46,934 nucleotides of DNA from SAR92 clade bacterium (GTDB lineage: Bacteria; Pseudomonadota; Gammaproteobacteria; Pseudomonadales; Porticoccaceae): the NCBI GenBank assembly GCA_014381985.1, contig JACNKP010000022.1:1-46934 (forward strand). The letters run 5' to 3'. Positions 8,688 through 17,535 of this stretch are shown piece after piece. Position 1 is the first letter of the stretch. Each line of letters begins with the position of its first letter. Under the pieces are notes generated by a model, which saw nothing but the letters and a program-made list of their open reading frames with translations, made no database searches and was not told the origin of the DNA. Position numbers and translations under genes: made by a program.

Positions 8688-9872
8688 ATGACTATAAACC
8701 TACAGGAAACTATCTCTCTAACGGAGCTGGACGCGGTGGGCAAGCCTATAACTGAAGCTAAGGGCATGCCTGGATCAGCCTATACTAGTGAGGCTCTTTT
8801 TTATTTTGAGCGAGACCAAGTCTTAGGTAAGACATGGGCAGGTTTAGGGTTTGAATCTGAGTTAGTCAACAATGGCAGTTTAGCCCCAGCCGATTTCATG
8901 GGTTTACCGCTCTTAATGGCCCGTGATCGTCAAGGCAGTATTCATGTATTTCATAACGTGTGTAGCCATAGAGGAATGACATTGGTGAGTGAGCCCAAGC
9001 CACAGGCTCGCAGCATTCGATGCCCCTATCATTCTTGGGACTATGACTTTAACGGTGATCTTAAAACCACGCCCTTTATCGGTGGTGTGGGCGTGAATCA
9101 TGTGAAAGGGTTTTCGTGTGAAAACAATGGACTAAAGTCAGTTCGCTCTCATATTTGGATGGGTATTATCTTTGTTAACCTATCTGGGGACGCCCCAGAC
9201 TTCGAACACTTCATTGCACCTTTAGCGCAACGTTGGGAGACCTTTGTAAGTCGTCCTAGTTTCGATCAATTGCATGTTTCTGCGTCCGAAAGTTCAATGG
9301 AACTCACCATTAAGGCGAACTGGAAGCTGGCCGTTGAAAACTATTGCGAGGCCTATCATCTTCCCTGGGTACACCCATCGTTAAATAAATACTCTCCGCT
9401 TAGTGAGCATTACAATATCGTTTTTACTGACGACATGTCGGGACAGGGGACCTATGTTTATACCTTGTCAGAAGTAGCTGGGACAGAGTTACCTCAATTT
9501 GAAGACTGGCCAAAAGATAAAATACGTCATGCAGAATATATCTCGCTATATCCAAATGTTTTACTGGGCCTTCAAATAGACCATGCTTTTGCCATGATTT
9601 TGCAACCCCAGTCTTGCGAGACTACGTTTGAAAAAGTGCAGCTTTATTATGTTGGAGAAAAGGCCCTGGATGATCGTTACCAAGCATGCAGGTCGTCTGT
9701 CTTAGAGAGTTGGCGTCAGGTCTTTGGAGAGGATGTATTTGCCCTTGAGGGTATGCAGAAAGCAAGGCATTCCCCCGGGTTTAGTGGCGGTCTGTTTTCT
9801 CCTGTCATGGATGTCCCCAGTCATCACTTCCACCAATGGGTTGCTGAGCGTTATAGTGCGAGCACAACCTAA
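8688..9872 (+). CDS. Rieske [2Fe-2S] non-heme iron oxygenase, alpha subunit (CMO/GbcA-like)
   Basis: A 394-residue protein. The Rieske domain shows CSHRG and CPYHSW, the CXH...CX2H ligands of the [2Fe-2S] cluster. The catalytic domain has NYCEAYHLPWVHP, giving the bridging Asp/Glu and the 2-His ligands of the mononuclear iron. The layout matches ring-hydroxylating oxygenase alpha subunits, including choline monooxygenase and glycine-betaine oxygenase GbcA. No reductase is encoded beside it, so electrons must come from elsewhere. The start at 8688 has AAGGA 7 nt upstream; an in-frame ATG at 8628 has none. It is followed 14 nt later by an aldehyde dehydrogenase. Oxidation of a quaternary amine is the favoured role; an aromatic or alkaloid substrate cannot be excluded. 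Confidence 0.85.
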   Translation: MTINLQETISLTELDAVGKPITEAKGMPGSAYTSEALFYFERDQVLGKTWAGLGFESELVNNGSLAPADFMGLPLLMARDRQGSIHVFHNVCSHRGMTLVSEPKPQARSIRCPYHSWDYDFNGDLKTTPFIGGVGVNHVKGFSCENNGLKSVRSHIWMGIIFVNLSGDAPDFEHFIAPLAQRWETFVSRPSFDQLHVSASESSMELTIKANWKLAVENYCEAYHLPWVHPSLNKYSPLSEHYNIVFTDDMSGQGTYVYTLSEVAGTELPQFEDWPKDKIRHAEYISLYPNVLLGLQIDHAFAMILQPQSCETTFEKVQLYYVGEKALDDRYQACRSSVLESWRQVFGEDVFALEGMQKARHSPGFSGGLFSPVMDVPSHHFHQWVAERYSASTT

Positions 9873-9886
9873 CAGGGGCTAATTCT

Positions 9887-11314
9887 ATGAATGACTGGCA
9901 TAATTTTATTGGCGGAAAATGGGTCTCGGGGAACAGCAGTATTAATATTGAAAACCCCGCGACAGGCGAGATTTTTGCAACGATAGCAAAAGCTAGCTTG
10001 GATGATCTTGAAGCCGCTGTCACCGCAGCCAGAGACTGTGTTAATTCTCGTGTGCTTATCGACTGTAAGCCCGCTGAACGTTCGGCCTTGTTATATCGCA
10101 TCGCTACCGAAATTAGAGGGATCAGCCAACAGGGTAGTGAGCTAGCGGTATTGGAGAATGGTAAACGTCTTAGCGATGCCCAAAACGAGTTTAACGAAGC
10201 TGCTCGCTACTTTGAGTATTACGCCGGTATGGCCGATAAAATTGAAGGCGTGTCTATCCCTCTTGGCAGTGATTATATTGATTATACGGTTTATGAGCCT
10301 TTTGGCATTTCTGCACAAATAGTGCCATGGAATTTTCCTGTTTCGATCTGTGCTCGGTCTCTAGCACCAGCGCTCGCAGCTGGCAATGCTGTGATTGTTA
10401 AGTCACCTGAGCTGACACCACTAGCGATGACATGGATAGCTACTGCCTGTCAACGTGCTGGTTTGCCAGAGGGTGCTCTAAGCATGCTTTGTGGCACGGG
10501 CTCTGACGTTGGCGCCGCGCTAGCTGCCCACAAAGATATAAATCAGATAGTTTTTACTGGTTCCGTGCTGACAGGCCGCGCGATCTTGCATGCCGCCGCC
10601 GAACGTGCCGTGCCCTGTGTGATGGAACTAGGGGGTAAATCCGCCGCGGTGGTTTTTGCCGATGCAGACTTAGAGCAGCTGATGGACAGTATTAATTGGG
10701 GTATTTTCTTTAATGCAGGCCAAGTCTGTTCGGCCATGTCGCGACTGCTGGTCGAGCGTAGTATTTATGACCAGTTAGTAGAGCGTATTGCGAGCTTTGC
10801 TAAGGGCCTTAAAATAGGGCCGGGCATACATAACAACGATATTACCCCTGTTATGTCTGCAGCACAGCAAAAAAAGGTCCTGCATTACTGTGACGAGGCT
10901 ACACAGCAGGGTGCAACCCTAATAACTGGAGGTAAAAAACCTGCTGGGCACAAAGGTTACTTCGTTGAGCCCACTGTGTTTGGCAATGTGAGCCCTGATG
11001 CCGATATTTTTACGCAAGAGGTATTCGGTCCAGTGTTGGCTATAACTGCCTTTGATTCTGAAGAGCAGGCTTGGGCTCTAGCTAACGCCACTGATTACGG
11101 TCTAGTGGCCGGTATTTTTAGTACTAATATTAACCGTTGCTTGCGCGGAACCAAATTATTAAAGGCCGGGCAGGTATTTGTTAATGAGTGGTACGCTGGC
11201 GGTATCGAAACACCCTTTGGCGGTACGGGTCTTTCAGGTTTTGGTCGTGAAAAGGGCCAAGAAGCCTTGTATAGTTATGTGCAAACTAAAAACGTAGCGA
11301 TTAAAATACGTTAA
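9887..11314 (+). CDS. Aldehyde dehydrogenase, betaine-aldehyde-dehydrogenase-like
   Basis: A 475-residue NAD(P)+-dependent ALDH. Seen motifs are PWNFP, the coenzyme-domain FTGSVLTGR, the general-base segment MELGGK, and the catalytic cysteine in NAGQVCSAMSRL. The CSAxSRL context around the cysteine resembles plant and bacterial betaine aldehyde dehydrogenases. It oxidises an aldehyde to the acid, plausibly betaine aldehyde produced by the preceding Rieske enzyme. It starts 14 nt after the Rieske stop, with AGGGG before the ATG, and is followed 32 nt later by the GH3 gene. Exact substrate range is not determined by sequence. Confidence 0.85.
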   Translation: MNDWHNFIGGKWVSGNSSINIENPATGEIFATIAKASLDDLEAAVTAARDCVNSRVLIDCKPAERSALLYRIATEIRGISQQGSELAVLENGKRLSDAQNEFNEAARYFEYYAGMADKIEGVSIPLGSDYIDYTVYEPFGISAQIVPWNFPVSICARSLAPALAAGNAVIVKSPELTPLAMTWIATACQRAGLPEGALSMLCGTGSDVGAALAAHKDINQIVFTGSVLTGRAILHAAAERAVPCVMELGGKSAAVVFADADLEQLMDSINWGIFFNAGQVCSAMSRLLVERSIYDQLVERIASFAKGLKIGPGIHNNDITPVMSAAQQKKVLHYCDEATQQGATLITGGKKPAGHKGYFVEPTVFGNVSPDADIFTQEVFGPVLAITAFDSEEQAWALANATDYGLVAGIFSTNINRCLRGTKLLKAGQVFVNEWYAGGIETPFGGTGLSGFGREKGQEALYSYVQTKNVAIKIR

Positions 11315-11346
11315 TCGACATTACGATAGAAATTAAAAGAAGCCCT

Positions 11347-13287
11347 ATGAAAAGATTCTTCAAGTATGCTGGTATTGCCATTTTAACTGTTCTTGTTGTG
11401 ACCGCTCTATGGGTGGTTAATCTGCTTATGCAGCCCTATGACAATATCCGTATTTATGTGAGTAAAGGGCCTGAGCCAGAGGTGCTGATTAGCGATGATT
11501 TCACCTATCGCGATCTTAATAAAAACCAACAGCTCGATATTTATGAAGATGTTCGTCAACCAGCTGTATTGCGCTTGGATAATCTGCTTGGCCAGATGAC
11601 CCTCGAAGAAAAAGTTGGTCAGATGATGCATCCAGCAATCACTATTAAGCCCGATTTTGCGCTACTGGCCTTTCACTTCGCCATGGGGCGAGTAGACATA
11701 GACGCCGCAGAGATATTTGACAAACATATTAGCCACTTTAACTTCTATGGTGCGCCAACGCCTTTAGAGATTGCTGAGAAACTTAATAGGCTACAAAAAA
11801 TAGCTGCAAGAACCAGACTGGGTATTCCGCTGACGATTAGTTCAGATCCACTGCACGAGGCAGCCAGTGGCGGCATTGCCGCGTTCTCTGTAAAAGGTTT
11901 TTCTGGTTGGCCATCACAGCTGGGTTTTGCTGCGGCACGAGATATTGATCTAGTTAAACGCTTTGGCGAAATTGCATCAGCTGAGTACCGTGCTGTTGGC
12001 CTGCGTACTGCGCTACACCCGATGGCAGACTTAGCCACGGAACCCCGTTGGGCTAGAAATTTTGGAACCTTTGGGTCTAACGCGCAGTTATCTGCCGAGA
12101 TGACTAACGCCTATATGCTAGGCTTTCAAGGTACTACCCTAACAGACAAAAGTGTTATGACTATGGTTAAGCATTTTCCTGGGGGTGGGCCACAAGAGTT
12201 CGGTTTGGACGCCCATTTGCCTAGCGGTAAACGGCAAGTCTATCCGGGAGATAATTTTGATTACCATGTGGAGCCGTTTAAAAAAGCTATTGATAACGGC
12301 CTGCGGGTGATTATGCCGTACTACGGTATTCCCATCGATCAGACCGATGAAAACGTCGCCATGGGCTTTAATAAAATGATACTCACTGATTTGTTGAGAG
12401 ACGAATTAGGGTTTGCCGGTGTGGTCTGCACTGACTGGGGTATTGTCTCGAGTCGCGCTTGGGGCGCAGAGGGCATGTCGGTGCGTGAGCGCTACAAAAA
12501 GTCCATTGATGCAGGGGTCGACCAATATGGAGGCGAGAATGATCCTGCGCATATTATTGATCTAGTCAGGTCAGGGGAGCTTAGCGAAGCGCGCATAGAC
12601 CAGTCAGTGCGAAGGATTTTACTCAACAAGTTTGAGCTGGGCCTATTTGAGCAGTCATTGGTCGATGAAGACGCCATACCCGCGCTCATTCGAACCCCCC
12701 AGTACCTCGCTGCTGGACTAGAAGCACAGCGCAAATCGATTGTGTTGTTGAATAATAAAATGGCCGATACAGTGGCACTGCCGCTTGCTGAGGGCACTAA
12801 AATCTTTGTTGATGGTTTAGATGCGGATCAGGCTAAGCGATATGGAACACTGGTTGATAGCGCGGATCAGGCCGATGTAGTAGTCTTGTATTTACCAACG
12901 ATTTTCAACGGAAATCAAGCACCGGGCTCGGATGAGTTGATGGATCAGTTTTTGAGTACTATTTTACCGGATGATAATCTTGCATTTAGCGCAGCAGTCT
13001 TAGATAAAGCCAAAGTTTACAGCGAGAATGCTCGCCTAATTACTGTGGTTGACCTTAATCGTCCTGCTATTTTGACCGAGCTCAACCAACTTAGCGACGG
13101 TCTGATTGGCACCTTTGGTGTTTATGATTCAGTACTGTTCGAAATGATTTTTGGTCAATTTAGCCCTCAAGGAAAGTTACCCTTTGAGATACCTTCCTCT
13201 ATGGCCGCAGTGATGGCGCAAAAAGAAGACCTTCCAGATGATTCCGTGGCACCAACCTTTATCTTTGGGCACGGGTTGAGTTATTGA
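11347..13287 (+). CDS. Glycoside hydrolase family 3 (beta-glucosidase-like), membrane-anchored
   Basis: A 646-residue protein. An N-terminal hydrophobic segment (about residues 8-27) without a clear cleavage site suggests a signal anchor to the inner membrane with a periplasmic enzyme. An EF-hand-like calcium loop DLNKNQQLDIYED (56-68) precedes LLGQMTLEEKVGQM, a GH3 hallmark. The substrate-binding KHFPGGG (275-281) and the nucleophile Asp363 in CTDWG are present. The C-terminal domain ends GHGLSY, as in beta-glucosidases. It follows the aldehyde dehydrogenase by 32 nt and is probably in the same transcript, which is an unusual pairing with amine-catabolism enzymes. The glycosidic substrate is unknown. 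Confidence 0.88.
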   Translation: MKRFFKYAGIAILTVLVVTALWVVNLLMQPYDNIRIYVSKGPEPEVLISDDFTYRDLNKNQQLDIYEDVRQPAVLRLDNLLGQMTLEEKVGQMMHPAITIKPDFALLAFHFAMGRVDIDAAEIFDKHISHFNFYGAPTPLEIAEKLNRLQKIAARTRLGIPLTISSDPLHEAASGGIAAFSVKGFSGWPSQLGFAAARDIDLVKRFGEIASAEYRAVGLRTALHPMADLATEPRWARNFGTFGSNAQLSAEMTNAYMLGFQGTTLTDKSVMTMVKHFPGGGPQEFGLDAHLPSGKRQVYPGDNFDYHVEPFKKAIDNGLRVIMPYYGIPIDQTDENVAMGFNKMILTDLLRDELGFAGVVCTDWGIVSSRAWGAEGMSVRERYKKSIDAGVDQYGGENDPAHIIDLVRSGELSEARIDQSVRRILLNKFELGLFEQSLVDEDAIPALIRTPQYLAAGLEAQRKSIVLLNNKMADTVALPLAEGTKIFVDGLDADQAKRYGTLVDSADQADVVVLYLPTIFNGNQAPGSDELMDQFLSTILPDDNLAFSAAVLDKAKVYSENARLITVVDLNRPAILTELNQLSDGLIGTFGVYDSVLFEMIFGQFSPQGKLPFEIPSSMAAVMAQKEDLPDDSVAPTFIFGHGLSY

Positions 13288-13331
13288 TGTAACCCTAAGC
13301 CCTTAGTTCTTTGATCTAAAAACCAAAACAC

Positions 13332-13349
13332 CTTGGGCTAAAAGCCCAG
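13332..13349 (-). terminator. rho-independent terminator overlapping the CPXCG gene stop codon
   Basis: A hairpin with stem TGGGCT/AGCCCA and a three-base loop (13340-13342); on the minus strand it is followed by a T-rich run (complement of 13314-13330). The TAG stop of the minus-strand gene lies at the apex of this hairpin, so the terminator begins inside the gene. Confidence 0.6.
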
Positions 13350-13532
13350 GTCTTCCTGCGTGACATTCACCTGAATATGGTCACCTTGTATTTCAGTGTT
13401 CACCAAAATGGGCCGACAGCAGACAAAACAGTCTTCGGTGTAGATTTGGGATTCTGAAGGATCTACTAACAGCGTAATAGTCTCCCAGCAAAAGGGACAG
13501 GTTATGGGTTCTTCGATCAGTTCAAATGACAT
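13338..13532 (-). CDS. CPXCG-motif cysteine-rich small protein
   Basis: A 64-residue protein with two cysteine pairs, CPFC (N-terminal) and CFVCCRP (middle), giving a small zinc-ribbon-like fold. It matches the PF14255-type cysteine-rich family, whose usual motif is CPxCG; here the glycine is replaced by tryptophan (CPFCWE). Function of the family is not established. It starts 22 nt upstream of the stop of the neighbouring hydrolase gene on the same strand, suggesting a transcript running through both, and ends in a terminator hairpin. Small size and acidic composition fit the family. Confidence 0.75.
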   Translation of the reverse strand: MSFELIEEPITCPFCWETITLLVDPSESQIYTEDCFVCCRPILVNTEIQGDHIQVNVTQEDLGF

Positions 13533-13554
13533 AAATCACGCTCTCTGGGGTCTC

Positions 13555-14646
13555 TTAGACTAAGTCCTTTAAGGGGTGATGTTCAGCGGCCCAAGGGCTT
13601 TCAAAAAATGGGTCAACCATGGCAGAAGTGACCTCTTCGATACGGGCTGGGTTCCACGCTGGGCTATGATCTTTGTCTATGGCCAACGCGCGAATACCCT
13701 CGATAGTTTCACTAGTTATTCCAGAGCGTTGCAAATGATCAGTTTGAAAACAGTGCCTTACCAGTGTTCTTTCCATTCTAAGATCATCTGCTAGCGTCAT
13801 TGAGCGCCCAAGCCGAAGCTGTTTGAAGGTAACATGTAGCATCAAAGGCGAGCGTTTTTGTAACACCGCCAAGGTGTCTGCGGCCCATTGGGAACCACTC
13901 TTGGTCAAGGCTTGCACAATATCCTTGACGCTATCTAAGCAAAATATGGAGTTAATCTCGGGTGTTAGCCAGTCTGACGAGGTGCCGCGCTTGAGACGAC
14001 TCTGCAAACGGCCAATCCTTGCGGTTACAGACATCATCGGGTTGTTGGTGAGACCGTCCCAGAGATCAGCCATATCATCGCTGTCTGCAAGGCCATCGGC
14101 TAAATCAACATCTAAAGCGTCAGCGCCGACTAACAGTTTTCCAGTTAGAGCGAGGTACTCGCCGCTACTGCCAGGGCATCTACTAAGGAAATAACCCCCG
14201 CCAACATCGGGGAATAGTCCAATATTTGTTTCAGGCATCGCCATTTTGGTTCGTTCAGTGATAACTCTAAGAGTAGCGCCTTGGGAAATGCCCATGCCAC
14301 CGCCCATAACAATGCCGTCCATGAAGGCTATATAGGGTTTTGGATAGTTAAAAATTAAATAATTTAATTGATATTCTTCGGTAAAAAAAGCCTCCAAATC
14401 AGGATCATTAGAAATGCCCGCAGCGTGGAAAAAGCGGATGTCACCACCAGCACAAAACCCACCAAAAGGACCATTCTTGTTAGAGCCGCGCACCGCAACT
14501 GCTTCAATGGCTGGGTCGTCACGCCAGTCGTTTAGCGTTTTGGTTAGGTCACGAATCATGTTCAGGTTTAGGGCGTTTAGGGCCGCTGGGCGGTCCAGAG
14601 TAACAAGTCCAACGCCGGCTACAACGTCAGTAATAATATAGCTCAA
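13555..14646 (-). CDS. 3-hydroxyisobutyryl-CoA hydrolase / enoyl-CoA hydratase-isomerase family
   Basis: A 363-residue crotonase-fold protein. The signatures GGGMGISQGATLRV, MPETNIGLFPDVGG and the C-terminal extension are typical of 3-hydroxyisobutyryl-CoA hydrolases of valine catabolism rather than of 260-residue hydratases. The ORF is open to an ATG at 14670, but a TTG at 14646 has GGAG exactly 7 nt upstream and gives the expected N-terminus SYIITDVVAGV, so it is taken as the start. It is divergent from an acyl-CoA synthetase gene, which agrees with a role in CoA-linked acid metabolism. Alternative: a close enoyl-CoA hydratase relative. Confidence 0.83.
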   Translation of the reverse strand: MSYIITDVVAGVGLVTLDRPAALNALNLNMIRDLTKTLNDWRDDPAIEAVAVRGSNKNGPFGGFCAGGDIRFFHAAGISNDPDLEAFFTEEYQLNYLIFNYPKPYIAFMDGIVMGGGMGISQGATLRVITERTKMAMPETNIGLFPDVGGGYFLSRCPGSSGEYLALTGKLLVGADALDVDLADGLADSDDMADLWDGLTNNPMMSVTARIGRLQSRLKRGTSSDWLTPEINSIFCLDSVKDIVQALTKSGSQWAADTLAVLQKRSPLMLHVTFKQLRLGRSMTLADDLRMERTLVRHCFQTDHLQRSGITSETIEGIRALAIDKDHSPAWNPARIEEVTSAMVDPFFESPWAAEHHPLKDLV

Positions 14647-14794
14647 GATAATACTCCGAAATGAATACATAAACGGCTTAGACAGTAGCGAAAACTACCC
14701 TTGATGTCGACCTTGCTTGCGGTCTGAATGCAAAAAATGATTTACTTCAGCTGTAATTTGAGTAGTTGCATCAAACCTTTACCGGAGATCTTGA

Positions 14795-16339
14795 ATGTAC
14801 ATTGGCGACTTAGCAAAACAGACACCCCATAAAGCGGCTTACATTATGGCGGGCAGTGGTGAAACGGTCACCTACCAGCAATTAAATGAACGATCCTGCC
14901 AGACTGCCCAATTATTTAGATCGATGGGGTTGCAAACAGGCGATCACATTGCGCTATTGATGGAAAATAATGCTCGGTTTCTCGAAATTTGCATGGCAGC
15001 TGCACGATCCGGCTTGTTTTATACCGCTATTAGTTCTCGGCTGACAGCTGGTGAGGCCGCTTATATTATTAACGACTGTGGCGCAAAGCTGTTTATTAGT
15101 TCTTTTGTTAAAGGTGGGCTGGCGACTGAATTACTAGATGATATGCCTAACGTGGAATCTAGGCTGATGGTTAATGGCACTGTAAATGGCTACGACAGTT
15201 ATGAGTCCTTGCGTGATCAGATGTTGCAGCACCCTATTGCTGACGAGGCTGCCGGGATTGATATGTTGTACTCATCGGGTACTACTGGGAAACCTAAGGG
15301 CGTTAAAATTCCTTTGCCAGACATAAACGTGGGGGATGAGTCTTCTAACTTAGTACTGCTGTCAAAGGGACTCTACGGCTTTGGCAATGAAACGATTTAT
15401 TTGTCTCCAGCGCCCCTCTATCATGCAGCGCCACTGCGCTATAACCTCGTAACGTTGCTCTTTGGCGGCACCAGTGTAGTGATGGAAGACTTTAACGAAC
15501 AAGAGGCGTTACGCCTGATTGAAAAATATCAGATTACCCACAGCCAATGGGTCCCTACTATGTTCGTTAAAATGTTAAAAATGTCGGAAGAGGCTCGCAC
15601 TAAATATGATATTTCCTCATTGCAGGTTGCGATTCATGCGGCGGCTCCCTGCCCGATAGAGATCAAGGAAAAAATGATTGATTGGTGGGGGCCGGTGATG
15701 TTTGAATATTATGCTGGCTCAGAAGGCAATGGCTTTTGTGCAATCAACTCCGATGAATGGTTGGCTCATAAGGGAAGCGTCGGTAAGGCCATGGTTGGCG
15801 TTTTACATATTTGTGATGATGACGGCAATGAGGTTGCTATTGGAGAGGCAGGAACCATTTATTTCGCGGATGGTCCTGTGTTCGAATATCACAATGATCC
15901 GGACAAAACCAAAGAATCAAAGCATGCAAAAGGCTGGACAACACTCGGTGATGTAGGGCGTGTTGACGAAGAGGGGTTTTTGTATTTGACAGACCGAAAA
16001 GCTTTTATGATTATTTCAGGCGGTGTAAATATATATCCACAAGAAGCGGAAAATCGATTAATTATGCACCCGAAAGTCGCTGATGTCGCTGTATTTGGGG
16101 TACCTAATGAAGAGTTTGGTGAAGAGGTTAAGGCCGTTGTTCAGCCAATGAACTGGGCTGATGTAGGGCCAGACTTCGAAGAAGAATTAATGGCATTTTG
16201 TCAGCAGGAGTTGGCGAAAATAAAATGTCCTAGATCTGTCGATTTTGACGAGGAATTGCCTCGGCATCCTACTGGTAAGCTTTATAAGCGCCTACTTCGA
16301 GATAAGTATTGGGCTGATCATAAAACCCACATTATTTAG
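14795..16339 (+). CDS. AMP-binding acyl-CoA synthetase
   Basis: A 514-residue member of the ANL adenylating superfamily. The P-loop YSSGTTGKPKG (about residues 157-167), the EYYAGSEGNG motif A5, the TLGDVG and YLTDRKAFMIISGGVNIYP hinge (A7-A8) and the C-terminal catalytic lysine region PTGKLYKR are all present. It activates a carboxylic acid, probably medium- or long-chain or branched, to its CoA ester. GGAG lies 7 nt before the ATG. The divergent neighbour is the HIBYL-CoA hydrolase. Which acid is used cannot be told. Confidence 0.87.
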   Translation: MYIGDLAKQTPHKAAYIMAGSGETVTYQQLNERSCQTAQLFRSMGLQTGDHIALLMENNARFLEICMAAARSGLFYTAISSRLTAGEAAYIINDCGAKLFISSFVKGGLATELLDDMPNVESRLMVNGTVNGYDSYESLRDQMLQHPIADEAAGIDMLYSSGTTGKPKGVKIPLPDINVGDESSNLVLLSKGLYGFGNETIYLSPAPLYHAAPLRYNLVTLLFGGTSVVMEDFNEQEALRLIEKYQITHSQWVPTMFVKMLKMSEEARTKYDISSLQVAIHAAAPCPIEIKEKMIDWWGPVMFEYYAGSEGNGFCAINSDEWLAHKGSVGKAMVGVLHICDDDGNEVAIGEAGTIYFADGPVFEYHNDPDKTKESKHAKGWTTLGDVGRVDEEGFLYLTDRKAFMIISGGVNIYPQEAENRLIMHPKVADVAVFGVPNEEFGEEVKAVVQPMNWADVGPDFEEELMAFCQQELAKIKCPRSVDFDEELPRHPTGKLYKRLLRDKYWADHKTHII

Positions 16340-16636
16340 TGTCTTGGGGGATATCTCAGGGAAAAAAGCCAGGCTCAGGGGCGATTATTACAGCCAAAAA
16401 GAGTGCCTTTACGTTGCTTAGACGGTCTTTTTAATAGCTTTTCTCGCAGCCTTAACCCGCAGGATCGAAATCGTCAATCAGAGCCGATCTTATATGGCCA
16501 AACACAACCATTGCGTTAGGTTCGGCTGTTTAGAGTTATTGATGTTTTTGCTGACAAAAAGGTCCTAGCACTGGACCGAAATAGGTAATCTAATTAGATC
16601 TTAAGGCCGTAACCTAGCACTTACCGAGAGCTAATT
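16340..16636. other. 297-bp intergenic region before the DUF3429 operon
   Basis: Non-coding apart from trivial frames. It contains a short hairpin-capable GGTCC-N7-GGACC (16561-16577) and a perfect 12-bp palindrome ATCTAATTAGAT (16588-16599), both within 80 nt of the next ATG and possibly part of its control region. A minus-strand 19-codon lysine-rich frame near 16420-16480 has no start signal. Confidence 0.4.
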
Positions 16637-17134
16637 ATGACAAACAACGAAAAATCTTCAGTGATGACCCTAATGCGGATTTTGGGTTATGTCGGACTAA
16701 TACCCTTTGTGGTGCCGGTGTTACTAATGCTTGATGGGTTTTGGTTTGGCCCTGGCTTGCAAAGTGCGGCGCTGTTTGGGCTTTATGCCCCCTATATCTT
16801 TATTGCCTACAGTGCGGTGATTTTAAGTTTTATGTCTGGCACCTTGTGGGCAAACTGGCAGACGGTTGAAAATCTAAGTTTAGCCAAGCCTATTGTTTTG
16901 ATGAGTAATCTTTTAGCCCTGAGCGCCTGGTGTGCGCTATTGCTTATTTATGTTGCTCCGATAATGACGATATTTGCGGTTACTTTACTGATGTTGGGTT
17001 TTATCAGCTTGTTATGGGCAGAACGTCTGGTTAATCCCGTTGATAAGCAGTATTGGCGGATGCGTTTGTCACTGACCTCACTGGTCACTGGCCTACATCT
17101 TGTGGTGGTTACCCTAATGTTGATGGAGTTTTAA
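16637..17134 (+). CDS. DUF3429 domain-containing membrane protein
   Basis: A 165-residue protein with about five hydrophobic segments. The GYVGLIPFV start, LYAPYIFIAYSAVILSFMSG in the middle and the GxxW after it are typical of DUF3429, a family of small inner-membrane proteins of unknown function that frequently neighbours DCC thiol oxidoreductases. GAGAG precedes the ATG. It is the first gene of a three-gene operon: 2 nt separate its stop from the next start. Confidence 0.78.
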   Translation: MTNNEKSSVMTLMRILGYVGLIPFVVPVLLMLDGFWFGPGLQSAALFGLYAPYIFIAYSAVILSFMSGTLWANWQTVENLSLAKPIVLMSNLLALSAWCALLLIYVAPIMTIFAVTLLMLGFISLLWAERLVNPVDKQYWRMRLSLTSLVTGLHLVVVTLMLMEF

Positions 17135-17136
17135 GC

Positions 17137-17535
17137 GTGACAGAATTGACTATTTTTTATGATGGAGGCTGCCCACTTTGCGCGGCTGAAATTAACCATA
17201 TTCAGCGACTGGATAGTGATAAGAAGATGGTCTTTGAGGATATCTATGCCCCTCATTTTAGCGATCGCTTCCCGCACATTGACCAACAGCAAGCCGATCT
17301 AATATTGCATGGACAATGGAAGGATGGTGGGATGATATATGGTTTAGATGTTACCTATTATTCTTGGACACTGGTTGGTAAAGGCCGATGGGTGAGTATT
17401 CTTCGCTGGCCGGTGTTTAAGCAGGTTGCCAATATAGGCTACCGTTTTTTTGCGAGATATCGCCACCGAATCTCTGCGCTCGTCACTGGAAAGCCCCGCT
17501 GTGAGAGATGTGACGCAGGCAGTACAGTAAAATGA
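17137..17535 (+). CDS. DCC (DUF393) thiol-disulfide oxidoreductase family protein
   Basis: A 132-residue protein. The motif FYDGGCPLCAAEI near the N-terminus is the DCC family signature with its CxxC pair; a second CERC motif lies at the C-terminus. These thioredoxin-fold-like proteins are presumed thiol-disulfide oxidoreductases. The start is a GTG at 17137, two bases after the stop of the DUF3429 gene, with GGAG 8 nt upstream; an in-frame ATG at 17053 lies inside the upstream gene and adds non-family residues. Its TGA overlaps the ATG of the SDR gene by 4 bp. Confidence 0.82.
   Translation: MTELTIFYDGGCPLCAAEINHIQRLDSDKKMVFEDIYAPHFSDRFPHIDQQQADLILHGQWKDGGMIYGLDVTYYSWTLVGKGRWVSILRWPVFKQVANIGYRFFARYRHRISALVTGKPRCERCDAGSTVK

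Noticed and set aside
13576-14641. plus-strand ORFs over the HIBYL-CoA hydrolase gene
   Set aside because: Antisense shadows of a well-conserved minus-strand gene, with no start signals or family motifs.
16420-16480. minus-strand lysine-rich tail-like frame
   Set aside because: Only about 19 codons after a stop, no start signal or homologue recognised.
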